A DNA stretch of 64,000 nucleotides from Phycisphaerales bacterium (GTDB lineage: Bacteria; Planctomycetota; Phycisphaerae; Phycisphaerales; SM1A02): contig SIAD01000007.1 in NCBI GenBank assembly GCA_009691915.1, forward strand, positions 1 to 64,000, read 5' to 3'. Under the pieces are notes generated by a model. The model did no database searches. It had not been told where the DNA came from and saw only the letters and a program-made list of their open reading frames with translations. This document shows, piece by piece, positions 50,295 through 57,821 of the stretch. The translations under genes were made by a program, and so were the position numbers. Positions within the stretch are counted from its first letter, which is position 1; every line of letters starts with the position of its first letter.

Positions 50295-50954
50295 ATGGAA
50301 GATTCTCTAAGTTACGGATTTGCGGCGCTTGTCGGATTTGCGCTGTCTGCGGCATGCGGAATGCGGATCTTTGCCCCCTTGGCGATTATCTCGGTGGCCG
50401 CGCACTACGGCTGGATCGACACCGGTGATGGCTTCGCGTGGATTGCCACGACCCCCGCGATGCTCTGCTTTGTCGTCGCCTGCACCATCGAAATCGTCGG
50501 GATGCTGGTGCCAATCGTCGATCATGTTCTAGATGTCGCGGGGGCACCGGTCGCCGCAGTCGCCGGGACGCTCGTCATGGCTTCACAGTTGGCCAACGCG
50601 GGAGGGGTGGACACGAGTGGGGTACCCGCATGGGCCACCTGGGCGCTCGCCGCCGTCGTGGGAGGCGGGGTCGCGGTAGGAATTCACGCCGCGGCGGGGA
50701 CCGTGCGCGTCGGTTCGACCGCTGTGAGTGGAGGAGTACTGAATCCGGTGTTCTCGATCATTGAGACCGTCGGAAGCCTGATGGTTGCCGTGCTCGCAAT
50801 CGTGGTGCCCGTTCTCGCCGTGATCGCGGCGATCGCACTGATTGCGGGGCTGCTGGTAACGGCTTGGATTGCGACGAAGCTCCTGCGCCGGGCGCGGCGT
50901 GCTGACGGCAGGAAAAAGGGGAGTGTTTCCGAAGTGTCGCACGCGCCGCGATAG
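50295..50954 (+). CDS. DUF4126 family membrane protein
   Basis: 219 residues, almost wholly hydrophobic with about six helices. The opening YGFAALVGFALSAACGMRIFAPL and the SQLANAGG/VLNPVFSIIETVGS blocks fit DUF4126, a family of unknown function. A Lys/Arg-rich C-terminal tail (about 195-219) probably faces the cytoplasm. ATG 50295 has AGAGG about 9 nt upstream, a weak Shine-Dalgarno. Divergent from the LCM-like gene by about 110 nt. Confidence 0.8.
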   Translation: MEDSLSYGFAALVGFALSAACGMRIFAPLAIISVAAHYGWIDTGDGFAWIATTPAMLCFVVACTIEIVGMLVPIVDHVLDVAGAPVAAVAGTLVMASQLANAGGVDTSGVPAWATWALAAVVGGGVAVGIHAAAGTVRVGSTAVSGGVLNPVFSIIETVGSLMVAVLAIVVPVLAVIAAIALIAGLLVTAWIATKLLRRARRADGRKKGSVSEVSHAPR

Positions 50955-51042
50955 GTTCCCCGCCGCAGCGTCGGGTGCGTGCCCGGCGTGCGTGCGATGG
51001 GTGCTGCACGCGATGCGTCTGACTGCACTCGGAGCGAGCGAA

Positions 51043-51756
51043 ATGGACTTTCAAAGAATGGTGGCGATGGCGTTCGCCACAGCAGTGGCGGCCTCGGCCG
51101 ATGGTGGCATCATCTTCACGGCATGGAACTTCAACGGTCCGCAGGGGACTTCCAATCCGTCGATTGGCGTGGGAGTCGCCTTGGCGGTCGGAGGTACCTC
51201 CGCGAACTTCGCCGCAGGTGATCCCGCCGACTCGGGTGCTCCCACCACGGCAGAGAACAAGGGGTGGAACATCGCCTCGTTTGCCGCACAGGGCTCCCAG
51301 TCCGGCGAGCGAGGCGTGCAATTCAGCGCATCGACACACGGGTATGACTCGATTGCCATCACCTGGCACGAGCGGCACTCAAACTCCGCCAGTCGATTCG
51401 TGCAGTGTCAATACACCGTCGATGGAACCGTGTTCACAAGCGCGGGTATCCCCAACGACGGGATCTTTGAGGCGGTGCTCGGCGGCGAAGTCTGGCAGTC
51501 CGAGCGGAGGGTAGAACTCAAGGGGGTGGCGGGGGTCTCAGGCAATGCCAAGTTCGCCGTTCGGATAGTGAGCATCTTTGGGCCTGGATCCACCCAGTTT
51601 GTCCCAACGAGTCCGACCGCGAGTTACTCCGCGAGCGGAACGATTCGCTTTGACCTTGTCAACATTGAGGGTGTCGCGGTGCCATCACCTGCGGTCCTTG
51701 CCCTCGGGGCCTCGGGCGCGATTCTGGCATCGCGCACACGGCGGAGGGCGAACTGA
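51043..51756 (+). CDS. Secreted protein with PEP-CTERM-like tail
   Basis: 237 residues. Signal peptide (MDFQRMVAMAFATAVAASA, cut near ADGG), a Gly/Ser/Asn-rich beta-type body of about 190 residues with TAWNFNGPQG early, and the tail VAVPSPAVLALGASGAILASRTRRRAN. The PSPA motif differs from the PAPG of the other proteins, so it may be a variant or degenerate sorting signal. Start ATG 51043 has GGAG 9-12 nt upstream. Function unknown. Confidence 0.7.
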   Translation: MDFQRMVAMAFATAVAASADGGIIFTAWNFNGPQGTSNPSIGVGVALAVGGTSANFAAGDPADSGAPTTAENKGWNIASFAAQGSQSGERGVQFSASTHGYDSIAITWHERHSNSASRFVQCQYTVDGTVFTSAGIPNDGIFEAVLGGEVWQSERRVELKGVAGVSGNAKFAVRIVSIFGPGSTQFVPTSPTASYSASGTIRFDLVNIEGVAVPSPAVLALGASGAILASRTRRRAN

Positions 51757-51780
51757 GAGTGTCGATGGCGGCGCGCGGCG

Positions 51781-52149
51781 TCAGGCCTGTGGAGCTGGCG
51801 TCGGCGGCGGAGTCTGCTGCTGCTTCTCGAGTGCCTCGTTCTTGAGCTTCTCCTGGCGGAGTTGCTCCTTGAGCGCGTCGTTCTGGGTCTGAGTCGTCGA
51901 ATTGGCGTTCGTCTGCGACGCCTCTCGCTGCTTTGCGTCAGAACTGTCCATCAGGTTCCCGATGGCCGCGCCACCGAGTGCGCCGGCTCCGGCACCGATG
52001 GCCGCTCCCCCCCAGCCGCCGATGAGGCCCCCGGCAAGCCCACCCGCGCCCGCTCCGATCAGCGCCGCCGATTCAGTCTTGTTCTGGCAGCCGCCGAGAG
52101 CGATGGTCACTGCGGCGGCAATGAGTACGAAGCAGTGGGTTTCTTTCAT
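51781..52149 (-). CDS. Glycine-zipper lipoprotein
   Basis: 122 residues. Lipoprotein signal with lipobox LGGC (Cys near residue 21), then a Gly/Ala-rich helix pair of glycine-zipper type (GAGAGGLAGGLIGGWGGAAI) that could insert in or pack against a membrane, and a Gln/Lys/Glu-rich C-terminal coil ending in Pro-rich sequence. Such proteins are outer-membrane or periplasmic structural lipoproteins. ATG 52149 follows TAGGAT by 9 nt. Processing would need the LspA encoded in this window. Confidence 0.75.
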   Translation of the reverse strand: MKETHCFVLIAAAVTIALGGCQNKTESAALIGAGAGGLAGGLIGGWGGAAIGAGAGALGGAAIGNLMDSSDAKQREASQTNANSTTQTQNDALKEQLRQEKLKNEALEKQQQTPPPTPAPQA

Positions 52150-52158
52150 GGCACATCC

Positions 52159-52164
52159 ATCCTA
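52159..52164 (-). promoter_or_regulatory. -10 box TAGGAT, 9 nt before lipoprotein ATG
   Basis: Minus-strand TAGGAT ends 9 nt before ATG 52149, in the 24-nt gap after the STAS gene. AGGA within it could instead serve as a Shine-Dalgarno. Confidence 0.35.
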
Positions 52165-52173
52165 CCTAGGCCC

Positions 52174-52527
52174 TCAGCGCAGTTCCGCCATTGCCTGCTG
52201 CAGGGTCGGGGCAATCGGTATGACCTGGTCGATCGCCGAGACCTGTACCGTCTCCATCACCGCCGATGACGCAATGCACACGGCCAACTTGCCTCCCGCA
52301 TCGCGCGCCGCCCGGTGTGCGAGGATGATCGCCCTCAGCCCGGCACTGCTCATGAATGTCGTGTGAGAGCAGTCGAGGAGGATTCGCTGGTGGTGCTTGG
52401 TGGCTTCGATGAACTTCGCTTGTGCGTCCGGTGAAGTGTGGCTGTCGAGCCGTCCGGCGATTTCGATGATGCACATCCCATCATGGAGTACCTGTGAAAT
52501 CGTTAGTGGGGAGTCGGTCGGGGCCAT
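52174..52527 (-). CDS. STAS-domain anti-anti-sigma factor-like protein
   Basis: 117 residues. A single STAS domain: IIEIAGRLDSHTSP, then LLDCSHTTFMSSAGLRAIILAHRAA, where a Ser in MSSAG is the expected phosphorylation site of SpoIIAA-type proteins. The family switches anti-sigma kinases. No RsbW-type kinase or sigma-B-type factor is adjacent, so the partner is elsewhere. ATG 52527 is chosen because TAGCGT ends 7 nt before it; a frame opens at 52563. Confidence 0.8.
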   Translation of the reverse strand: MAPTDSPLTISQVLHDGMCIIEIAGRLDSHTSPDAQAKFIEATKHHQRILLDCSHTTFMSSAGLRAIILAHRAARDAGGKLAVCIASSAVMETVQVSAIDQVIPIAPTLQQAMAELR

Positions 52528-52534
52528 GCCTGTC

Positions 52535-52540
52535 ACGCTA
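52535..52540 (-). promoter_or_regulatory. -10 box TAGCGT, 7 nt before STAS ATG
   Basis: Minus-strand TAGCGT ends 7 nt before ATG 52527 and separates this start from the longer frame. Confidence 0.35.
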
Positions 52541-52575
52541 CTCCTCTGCCGCATGTACGGCAAGGCGCGGAGCGC

Positions 52576-53601
52576 TCACACCGACCAGTTGCTAAACAGG
52601 GCAGTCAGGTCTAGGCCATCGACTGTGCCGTCCCCGTTGATGTCTGCTGAGGCACTGGAGGTGCCCCACGCGCTGAAAAGCGCCGTCAGATCCATGCCAT
52701 CGACCGTGCCGTCGCCGTTGACGTCCCCCATGATCGGGCTTGGGACGCCGCTTGCCACCAAGGAGAGGTCAAGCGTCGAGGATCCTGAACCATCGGAGAA
52801 GGTCCCAGAGAAGAGAAGGTTGGCCGTGAGTGTCCCGGGCGGGATTGTCGGGAGGGCGACCGGCATATTGACAAGCGGCGGGGGCGGCGGCAACGGACCT
52901 ATTGGTTCGCTCGAGTGGACGGTCGATGTGAGCGACGCAGTTGACCCACGCGGTGTCAGCGTCCCGGTCAGCGTGAAGATCGCGGGTGTCGGATCTGGAG
53001 GAAGTGGCTGGCCACCCACGCTTCCGGTGACACTCACGAGTACCGGGATTGCGACAGCGACCGTAACAGTTCCGCTCCCCGACGGAGTTGCCGTCCCCAG
53101 AGCGGGGCCTGCCTGAACCGCAATCGCCGCCGTGATGGTCCCCGAGCCCACCGGAATGGTCACTGGGCCCAGTGATGGATAAATCGATGACGGGGCGACG
53201 GTGTGAAAGGTGGAGTAGGTCAGGATCAGATCGGATGTCACCGTCCCGGGGAACCCATTGACAAGATCGCACGCGAAGCCGGTGACCTGACAAGCGCCCG
53301 GAGCGACCAGGGCAAGGGTGAATGTTCCGGCGGGATGGGAGTTGATGGCATTGCTCGTTCGCGAAGTTGATGTGTACGGAATGGCGTTGTTTCCCGATCC
53401 GCCAAAGAAGCCGGGAAGGGTGCGAGTCCCTGTGGGGTTTGCCGCCGCGTCGTAGTTGCCGATGAAGGTCCCGGCAAGCGGATACTGGACGGTCATCGAC
53501 TGGGTTGCGGTGCTCGCGCTCTGAAGCGTGAAGTCGTAGGAGTCCGCAGCAACGGCAGCGCAACCAAGACACGCCGCGATCGGGAGCACGCAGAGATGCA
53601 T
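52576..53601 (-). CDS. Secreted protein with dockerin-like tail
   Basis: 341 residues. Signal peptide (MHLCVLPIAACLGCAAVAA), a Thr/Ser/Pro-rich beta-type body of ~250 residues (GTVTVAVAIPV, TPAIFTLTGTLT), and two dockerin-like repeats at the C-terminus: GDVNGDGTVDGMDLTALFSAW and ADINGDGTVDGLDLTALFSNW, close to consensus with all Asp/Asn ligands kept. ATG 53601 has a full promoter whose predicted start falls at the ATG. No enzymatic motif is recognised. Confidence 0.8.
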   Translation of the reverse strand: MHLCVLPIAACLGCAAVAADSYDFTLQSASTATQSMTVQYPLAGTFIGNYDAAANPTGTRTLPGFFGGSGNNAIPYTSTSRTSNAINSHPAGTFTLALVAPGACQVTGFACDLVNGFPGTVTSDLILTYSTFHTVAPSSIYPSLGPVTIPVGSGTITAAIAVQAGPALGTATPSGSGTVTVAVAIPVLVSVTGSVGGQPLPPDPTPAIFTLTGTLTPRGSTASLTSTVHSSEPIGPLPPPPPLVNMPVALPTIPPGTLTANLLFSGTFSDGSGSSTLDLSLVASGVPSPIMGDVNGDGTVDGMDLTALFSAWGTSSASADINGDGTVDGLDLTALFSNWSV

Positions 53602-53607
53602 CCACAC

Positions 53608-53636
53608 ACTATAACTGCAGTCCCTGTCAATTCCAA
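53608..53636 (-). promoter_or_regulatory. Promoter TTGGAA-17-TATAGT, transcription start predicted at ATG
   Basis: Minus-strand -10 TATAGT (53608-53613) and -35 TTGGAA (53631-53636), spacer 17 nt. Six nt (GTGTGG) separate the -10 from ATG 53601, so the transcript should start at the start codon. No Shine-Dalgarno. Confidence 0.6.
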
Positions 53637-53660
53637 TTGACCCGCCTAGTTGCGGGCGGA

Positions 53661-54398
53661 TTACCCCGCGCGCCGGGACTTCAAGATGACCCATAGCGCT
53701 CTCAGGCCGTCACGAAGCCCGATCTTCTTGCCATCGTGGCGCGAGCGGGGGGCGTAGGAGACTGGGACCTCGGTGATCGGAACGCGCGCTCGGGCCAGCG
53801 CGGCCACCAGTTGCGGCTCGATCCCGAAGCGCTTCTCGGTGAGGCGCGGAAGGATTTCACGCAGGACACCGACGGGCATCGCCTTGTAGCAGCACTCCAT
53901 GTCCTTGATTGAAAGACCGGTCAATGCATTGCTGGAGAGTGTCAGCAGCCTGTTGACGAGCATGTGGAGCCGGCCCTTGAGGCCGCGAATGACCTGCCCG
54001 CGGTGCCAGCGATTGCCGACGACTGCCACACGATCCGGAGCTGTCTTGAGCGCCGCAATGATTGACCCGAAGTCGTGGGGGTCGTACTCGAGGTCGGCGT
54101 CCTGGATGACCACCGCGTCGCCAGCGTCGCGAGACACCGCGATCGCGTGGGCAAACCCGGTGGCGAGCGCAGCACCCTTGCCCCAGTTGTTCGGGTGGGC
54201 GATGCACTCGATCAGAGACGAATGGTTGCGCGCAACATCCGCCAGCGCGGACCGGGTCACCGCGTCAGACCCGTCGTCGACCGCGATGATCCGAAGCAAC
54301 CACCCAGACGGCATGACGACCGACGCCATCCGCGCAACGCACGGGCTCAGTGTTGTCGGCTCGTTGTAGACAGGGACGATCGCGAAGAGCGTCGGCAC
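53661..54398 (-). CDS. Glycosyltransferase family 2 (polyprenyl-phosphate mannosyltransferase-like)
   Basis: 245 residues. GT-A fold: FAIVPVYNEPTTL, IIAVDDGSDAVTR, VVIQDADLEYDPHDFGSII (DxD-like), the acceptor region RGLKGRLHMLVNRLL and EKRFGIEPQLVAALAR, as in DPM1-like synthases. It lacks C-terminal membrane helices, so it probably works at the cytosolic face with a lipid-phosphate acceptor. The start is uncertain: GTG 54398 fits the family; ATG 54470 would overlap the upstream gene by 49 nt. It lies between a dockerin-tail gene and the second sigma/regulator pair. Confidence 0.85.
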   Translation of the reverse strand: MPTLFAIVPVYNEPTTLSPCVARMASVVMPSGWLLRIIAVDDGSDAVTRSALADVARNHSSLIECIAHPNNWGKGAALATGFAHAIAVSRDAGDAVVIQDADLEYDPHDFGSIIAALKTAPDRVAVVGNRWHRGQVIRGLKGRLHMLVNRLLTLSSNALTGLSIKDMECCYKAMPVGVLREILPRLTEKRFGIEPQLVAALARARVPITEVPVSYAPRSRHDGKKIGLRDGLRALWVILKSRRAG

Positions 54399-54421
54399 CT
54401 CGCAATGTGTACCCGACCCGG

Positions 54422-55390
54422 TCAGGGACGAGGCGGGGCTGGTCGTGCCCAGGTGGGGGCATCGAACCATGCGGTGTCAAACTTCGACACACTGGTGCGC
54501 GTGAACACGATCACCGAGGGCGGTCCAGGAGGCGGCATCATCGTTCCGTCATGCGGGGGCGGCGGCCGTTGTCCGTGTCGTGGGCCGCGGGGCTCCTTGG
54601 GACCTGCGCCACCCGCTGTCGCGTCAAAGTTCATCTGAAGGCGCGTGACCTCGCCGGAGGCATCATCGACGCAGAGATCGATCGTCGTTGGCCGTTTCGG
54701 GTCATCCGATGCTTCTCGGGTCGCGCGCACTTGACGGGTGCCCACGGCACAGGGGGAATTCGCGTCGACTCGCTCCAGCGTGTAGTCGCTGCCGATTCCC
54801 TCGAGCACACCCGACATCGAGTCGACCAGCAGCGACCCATCGGGGGTTTCGATCCACCGAGGCCAAGGAACGCTCCGGTCAAAGGTCACGGCGTCGCCGT
54901 TCGAGTGGATCTCCCATGCCCCGTCGCCGCAACGGCCGCGCACACTGACTCGGCCGTCGGGGTAGCGGATCTCGCAGCGCATGTGCTCGGCATCGCGGAC
55001 ATCCAGAGTCGTGACCACCGGCGGCGGCGTATGGCCGTTGCGATGCGCCACCGATGTCATCTCGATGACATACTGCCGATCCCCATGGATCGCCGCGGCG
55101 CGGATCGCAGACCGCATGAGTGAGGTCGCCGAACTGGTTGTCGGGATGAACAGGAAGGAGACTGCCACGAGGGCCGCGAGTGGAAGCGCCCATCGCTCCC
55201 ATGACCATCCCCACCATAGTCCCGCGCGTTGTGGGGAGGCGCCGAGCGCGCGCATCGTGCCGGTGATGCGCTGTTCCATCGAATGCTCCGACTCCGTGAG
55301 GTGGTGCTCGAGCAGCGCGTCGATATACCGGTCCCGTGCCGAGTTCTGCGTCGAGCCGGAACCATCGGTCGGTGTCAATTGGTCGTTCAT
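54422..55390 (-). CDS. Membrane regulator paired with ECF sigma (putative anti-sigma, copy 2)
   Basis: 322 residues. Cytoplasmic N-terminal segment (~60 residues), one membrane helix (about 68-84, WALPLAALVAVSFLFIP), and an exported domain (about 95-265) with alternating beta-strand patterns (YVIEMTSVAHRN, VTTLDVRD, GAWEIHSNGD) that resembles LolA/RseB-type folds, then a Pro-rich C-terminus. It has the same architecture as the 44126 gene, with no obvious zinc anti-sigma motif. It overlaps the sigma stop by 4 nt. Anti-sigma function is inferred from order and topology. Confidence 0.6.
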   Translation of the reverse strand: MNDQLTPTDGSGSTQNSARDRYIDALLEHHLTESEHSMEQRITGTMRALGASPQRAGLWWGWSWERWALPLAALVAVSFLFIPTTSSATSLMRSAIRAAAIHGDRQYVIEMTSVAHRNGHTPPPVVTTLDVRDAEHMRCEIRYPDGRVSVRGRCGDGAWEIHSNGDAVTFDRSVPWPRWIETPDGSLLVDSMSGVLEGIGSDYTLERVDANSPCAVGTRQVRATREASDDPKRPTTIDLCVDDASGEVTRLQMNFDATAGGAGPKEPRGPRHGQRPPPPHDGTMMPPPGPPSVIVFTRTSVSKFDTAWFDAPTWARPAPPRP

Positions 55391-55932
55391 GCGAGGACTC
55401 CCTTTCGTTGGAGACAGTCACCCAGGAGGGCGCGGGCGCGCTGTACCCGCTTCTTGATCGTCTCTTCGGTGACCGTGAGCCGAGTGGCAATGGCCCGAAG
55501 CGGCAGGTTCGCTGTGTATGTGAGGCGGATGACTTCAGCAGAGTCACTGGGGAGCCGTTCGATGCACTCATCCAGCGAGGCCAGCCTGGCCCTGAAGGAG
55601 AGCGCATGGTCGCCGTCGAACGCGGACGCGTGGCGCTCGAGTTCTGCGAGCATGGCAGGGTCGGCTACGGCCACGCGACGCCGCCCCGCATGATCCATCG
55701 CCACACGCGATCCGATCCCACGGATCCACGCCCCGAAGCTGCGCGAGCGGTCGAAGTCGGCAAGCCTGCGCCAAGCCACCATCATCGTCTCCTGGAAGAT
55801 GTCGTCCACCGCGGACTTGTCCCGTACAACGGCCCTGAGGAAGACGAGCAGATGATCGGAGTGGTCACGGGCGAGGATCTCGAAGACCTCATGGGCGCTT
55901 GGCTCTCGTCGCAGGGTCATCTCGCAGGTCAT
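55387..55932 (-). CDS. ECF-type sigma factor (copy 2)
   Basis: 181 residues. Region 2 is DKSAVDDIFQETMMVAWRRLADF with SFGAWIRGIGSRVAMDHAG; region 4 is RLPSDSAEVIRLTYTANLPLRAIATRL followed by VTEETIKKRVQRARALL. Close to copy 1 in region 2 (AVDDIFQET identical). ATG 55932 overlaps the antiporter stop (ATGA), so antiporter, sigma and regulator could be one transcript. The longer frame (to 56073) is a shadow. Confidence 0.85.
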   Translation of the reverse strand: MTCEMTLRREPSAHEVFEILARDHSDHLLVFLRAVVRDKSAVDDIFQETMMVAWRRLADFDRSRSFGAWIRGIGSRVAMDHAGRRRVAVADPAMLAELERHASAFDGDHALSFRARLASLDECIERLPSDSAEVIRLTYTANLPLRAIATRLTVTEETIKKRVQRARALLGDCLQRKGVLA

Positions 55933-57128
55933 TGGTGCGCGGAGGACGACGGGGACTCCGCTGGGTTGGATTTCTCCCTCAGCCGAGGAACAAACCGCTG
56001 CACGATGGGTGTAGCAACCATGGTGATCGCGATGACCACGATCGCCGCGTCGGCGCGCGCGGGTGTCGCCCATCCGATTGAGAGGGTGGCGGCGGCGACG
56101 ACGAATCCGAACTCACCGACCTGCGAGAGAAGGAGTGCGAGCCGCCAGGCAACCTCGTGGGTGCTCCGCATCGATCGCGCGACACCGTAGATCACCAGCG
56201 CCTTGAGAAACAGGGTCGCGGGAGCGATCACGAGGATGGCCCCCCACGCCGGGTCGAGATCATCCGTGCGGATGCTCATTCCCACAGTCACGAAGAACAG
56301 TGCGAGCAATAGCGACTGATGGGGCATGACCACGCGGGCGATGCGCTCCCGCTCAGAGGACGCCGCCAGGGCCAGACCAGCGACAAACGCACCCAGCGTC
56401 ATGGGAAGGCCCGCGGCATCGACGATTACCGCTGAACCCAGAACCAGGAGTGCGACTGTCGCCCCAATCGAGACCGTGTCCTGCCGCCGTGCGAGGTGCG
56501 CGATGAGCGTGGGGACGAGGAACCGGGCGACGACTGCGACGATCACGATCGCACCTATGGGCAGTGCGATGTCCCTGGCCTCGAGCGTGGCGCTCTCAGG
56601 TGTGATGAGGAGGGGATTGACCATCGGCACGATGGCCAGAAGCGGCACGACCGCCAGATCCTGCACCACGAGGATGGCGAGGGCCTTGTGACCGAGATCG
56701 GAGCCGAGCTCGCCGCGCTCGCGCAGCGTCTGCATCGCCAGCGCAGTCGAGGACATCGCCAGCGTGAATCCTGCGATGACCGCTCCAATCCAGTATTCCG
56801 TGTAGGTCACCATCAGGAGAGTGAGGACCGCGCCAGTCAGGATGACCTGAAGGATCCCCAGCATCACGAGGTGCCGCCATGAGCGGCCCATTCGCCCAGG
56901 CTGGAGTTCAAGGCCGATCACAAAGAGGAAGAGGACGATGCCGAGTTCGGAGATCGTGTGGAGTGATCCAGTGGCCTCGATGATCCCTGCGCCGCCGGGG
57001 CCGAGTAGGAATCCACCGACGAGGAGACCGAGGATTCCGCCAAAGCGCAACCGGTTAGAGAGGATGAGGCACGGCACGAGCACCACGAGAAGAAGGCAAA
57101 CCTCTCGAAGGATGGTGCCGAGCGTCAC
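55929..57128 (-). CDS. Kef-type cation/proton antiporter (CPA2)
   Basis: About 399 residues with 11-13 hydrophobic segments, carrying the family blocks LGPGGAGIIEATGSLHTISELGIVLFLFVIGLEL, SSTALAMQTL, VVQDLAVVPLLAIV and LGAFVAGLALAAS. It has no C-terminal RCK/TrkA-N domain, so nucleotide or glutathione control as in KefB/C is missing here. Exchange of K+ or Na+ for H+ at the inner membrane is expected. GTG 57128 is supported by TACCGT 7 nt upstream. The sigma factor coupled behind it suggests a stress link. Confidence 0.85.
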   Translation of the reverse strand: MTLGTILREVCLLLVVLVPCLILSNRLRFGGILGLLVGGFLLGPGGAGIIEATGSLHTISELGIVLFLFVIGLELQPGRMGRSWRHLVMLGILQVILTGAVLTLLMVTYTEYWIGAVIAGFTLAMSSTALAMQTLRERGELGSDLGHKALAILVVQDLAVVPLLAIVPMVNPLLITPESATLEARDIALPIGAIVIVAVVARFLVPTLIAHLARRQDTVSIGATVALLVLGSAVIVDAAGLPMTLGAFVAGLALAASSERERIARVVMPHQSLLLALFFVTVGMSIRTDDLDPAWGAILVIAPATLFLKALVIYGVARSMRSTHEVAWRLALLLSQVGEFGFVVAAATLSIGWATPARADAAIVVIAITMVATPIVQRFVPRLREKSNPAESPSSSAHQ

Positions 57129-57135
57129 GGCGACA

Positions 57136-57145
57136 ACGGTACCGT
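57136..57145. promoter_or_regulatory. Palindromic divergent -10 boxes for antiporter and pcp
   Basis: The palindrome AACGGTACCGTT (57135-57146) gives TACCGT on both strands: 7 nt before GTG 57128 (minus) and 10 nt before ATG 57156 (plus). The two boxes share the central TA, so polymerase can bind only one at a time. Confidence 0.45.
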
Positions 57146-57155
57146 TCGCACTCTG

Positions 57156-57788
57156 ATGGCGAGGATTCTCATTACCGGCTTTGAACCGTTCGGCTCGAGC
57201 GACCTGAACCCGAGTGAGCAAGTGGCGTGCGCGTTCGGAGCGGAGGAACTACCCGGTGCAAGGGTGGCGCATGTGGTGCTGCCGGCCGTTGGCGGTGTCG
57301 GCGAAGCCAGTGGGTTTGGCGCTCTTGAGGCCGCTGTGAGGCGCTTCACACCGACAGCCATCGTTGCGCTGGGAGAGTCGGCGAAGTCCACGCAGATTGC
57401 CTTCGAGCGCGTCGCAATCAACTGGCGCGACGACCGGATAGCGGACAACGCCGGTGTTCAGCTGGTCGATCGACCAATTGTCGAGGGCGGAGCCGCGGCT
57501 CACTTCTCGACGCTGCCCGTGCGCGCAATGCGCGATGCGTGCGAGGGGGAAGGGGTTCCGGCGCTCCTCTCCGACTCAGCAGGAACCTTTCTGTGCAACG
57601 AGCTCATGTACCTGATCCTCGATGCTGTGGCGCGCGGAAAGTGGGTGTCAGTCGAGCGCGCTGGATTCATCCATCTTCCGCAGCTCCCGCAGCAGGCGGC
57701 AGCGCGTGGCGGGGTCTCGATGCGCCTCGACTTCATGATGCTGGGACTTCGAGCTGCGCTGCGTGAACTCACGACGCCACTTGGGTGA
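57156..57788 (+). CDS. pcp: Pyroglutamyl-peptidase I
   Basis: Cysteine peptidase removing N-terminal pyroglutamate from peptides. The 210-residue protein opens with ILITGFEPFGSSDLNPSE and has the catalytic Glu in FERVAINWRDDRIADN, the Cys in SAGTFLCNELMY and the His in AGFIHLPQLP, the C15 triad. Divergent from the antiporter gene, 27 nt apart. Confidence 0.93.
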   Translation: MARILITGFEPFGSSDLNPSEQVACAFGAEELPGARVAHVVLPAVGGVGEASGFGALEAAVRRFTPTAIVALGESAKSTQIAFERVAINWRDDRIADNAGVQLVDRPIVEGGAAAHFSTLPVRAMRDACEGEGVPALLSDSAGTFLCNELMYLILDAVARGKWVSVERAGFIHLPQLPQQAAARGGVSMRLDFMMLGLRAALRELTTPLG

Positions 57789-57809
57789 GGACTGGCTCGA
57801 TGCGCGGGC

Positions 57810-57815
57810 TAGGAT
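57810..57815 (+). promoter_or_regulatory. -10 box TAGGAT, 6 nt before kdsC ATG
   Basis: TAGGAT ends 6 nt before ATG 57822. The same TAGGATGACG string precedes the DUF2231 gene at 19361. Confidence 0.4.
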
Positions 57816-57821
57816 GACGCC

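Noticed and set aside
9338-53601. Cellulosome
   Set aside because: The dockerin-like repeats lack accompanying glycosidases or cohesins. GH29 (58427) has no such tail. The repeats are common in planctomycete secreted proteins.
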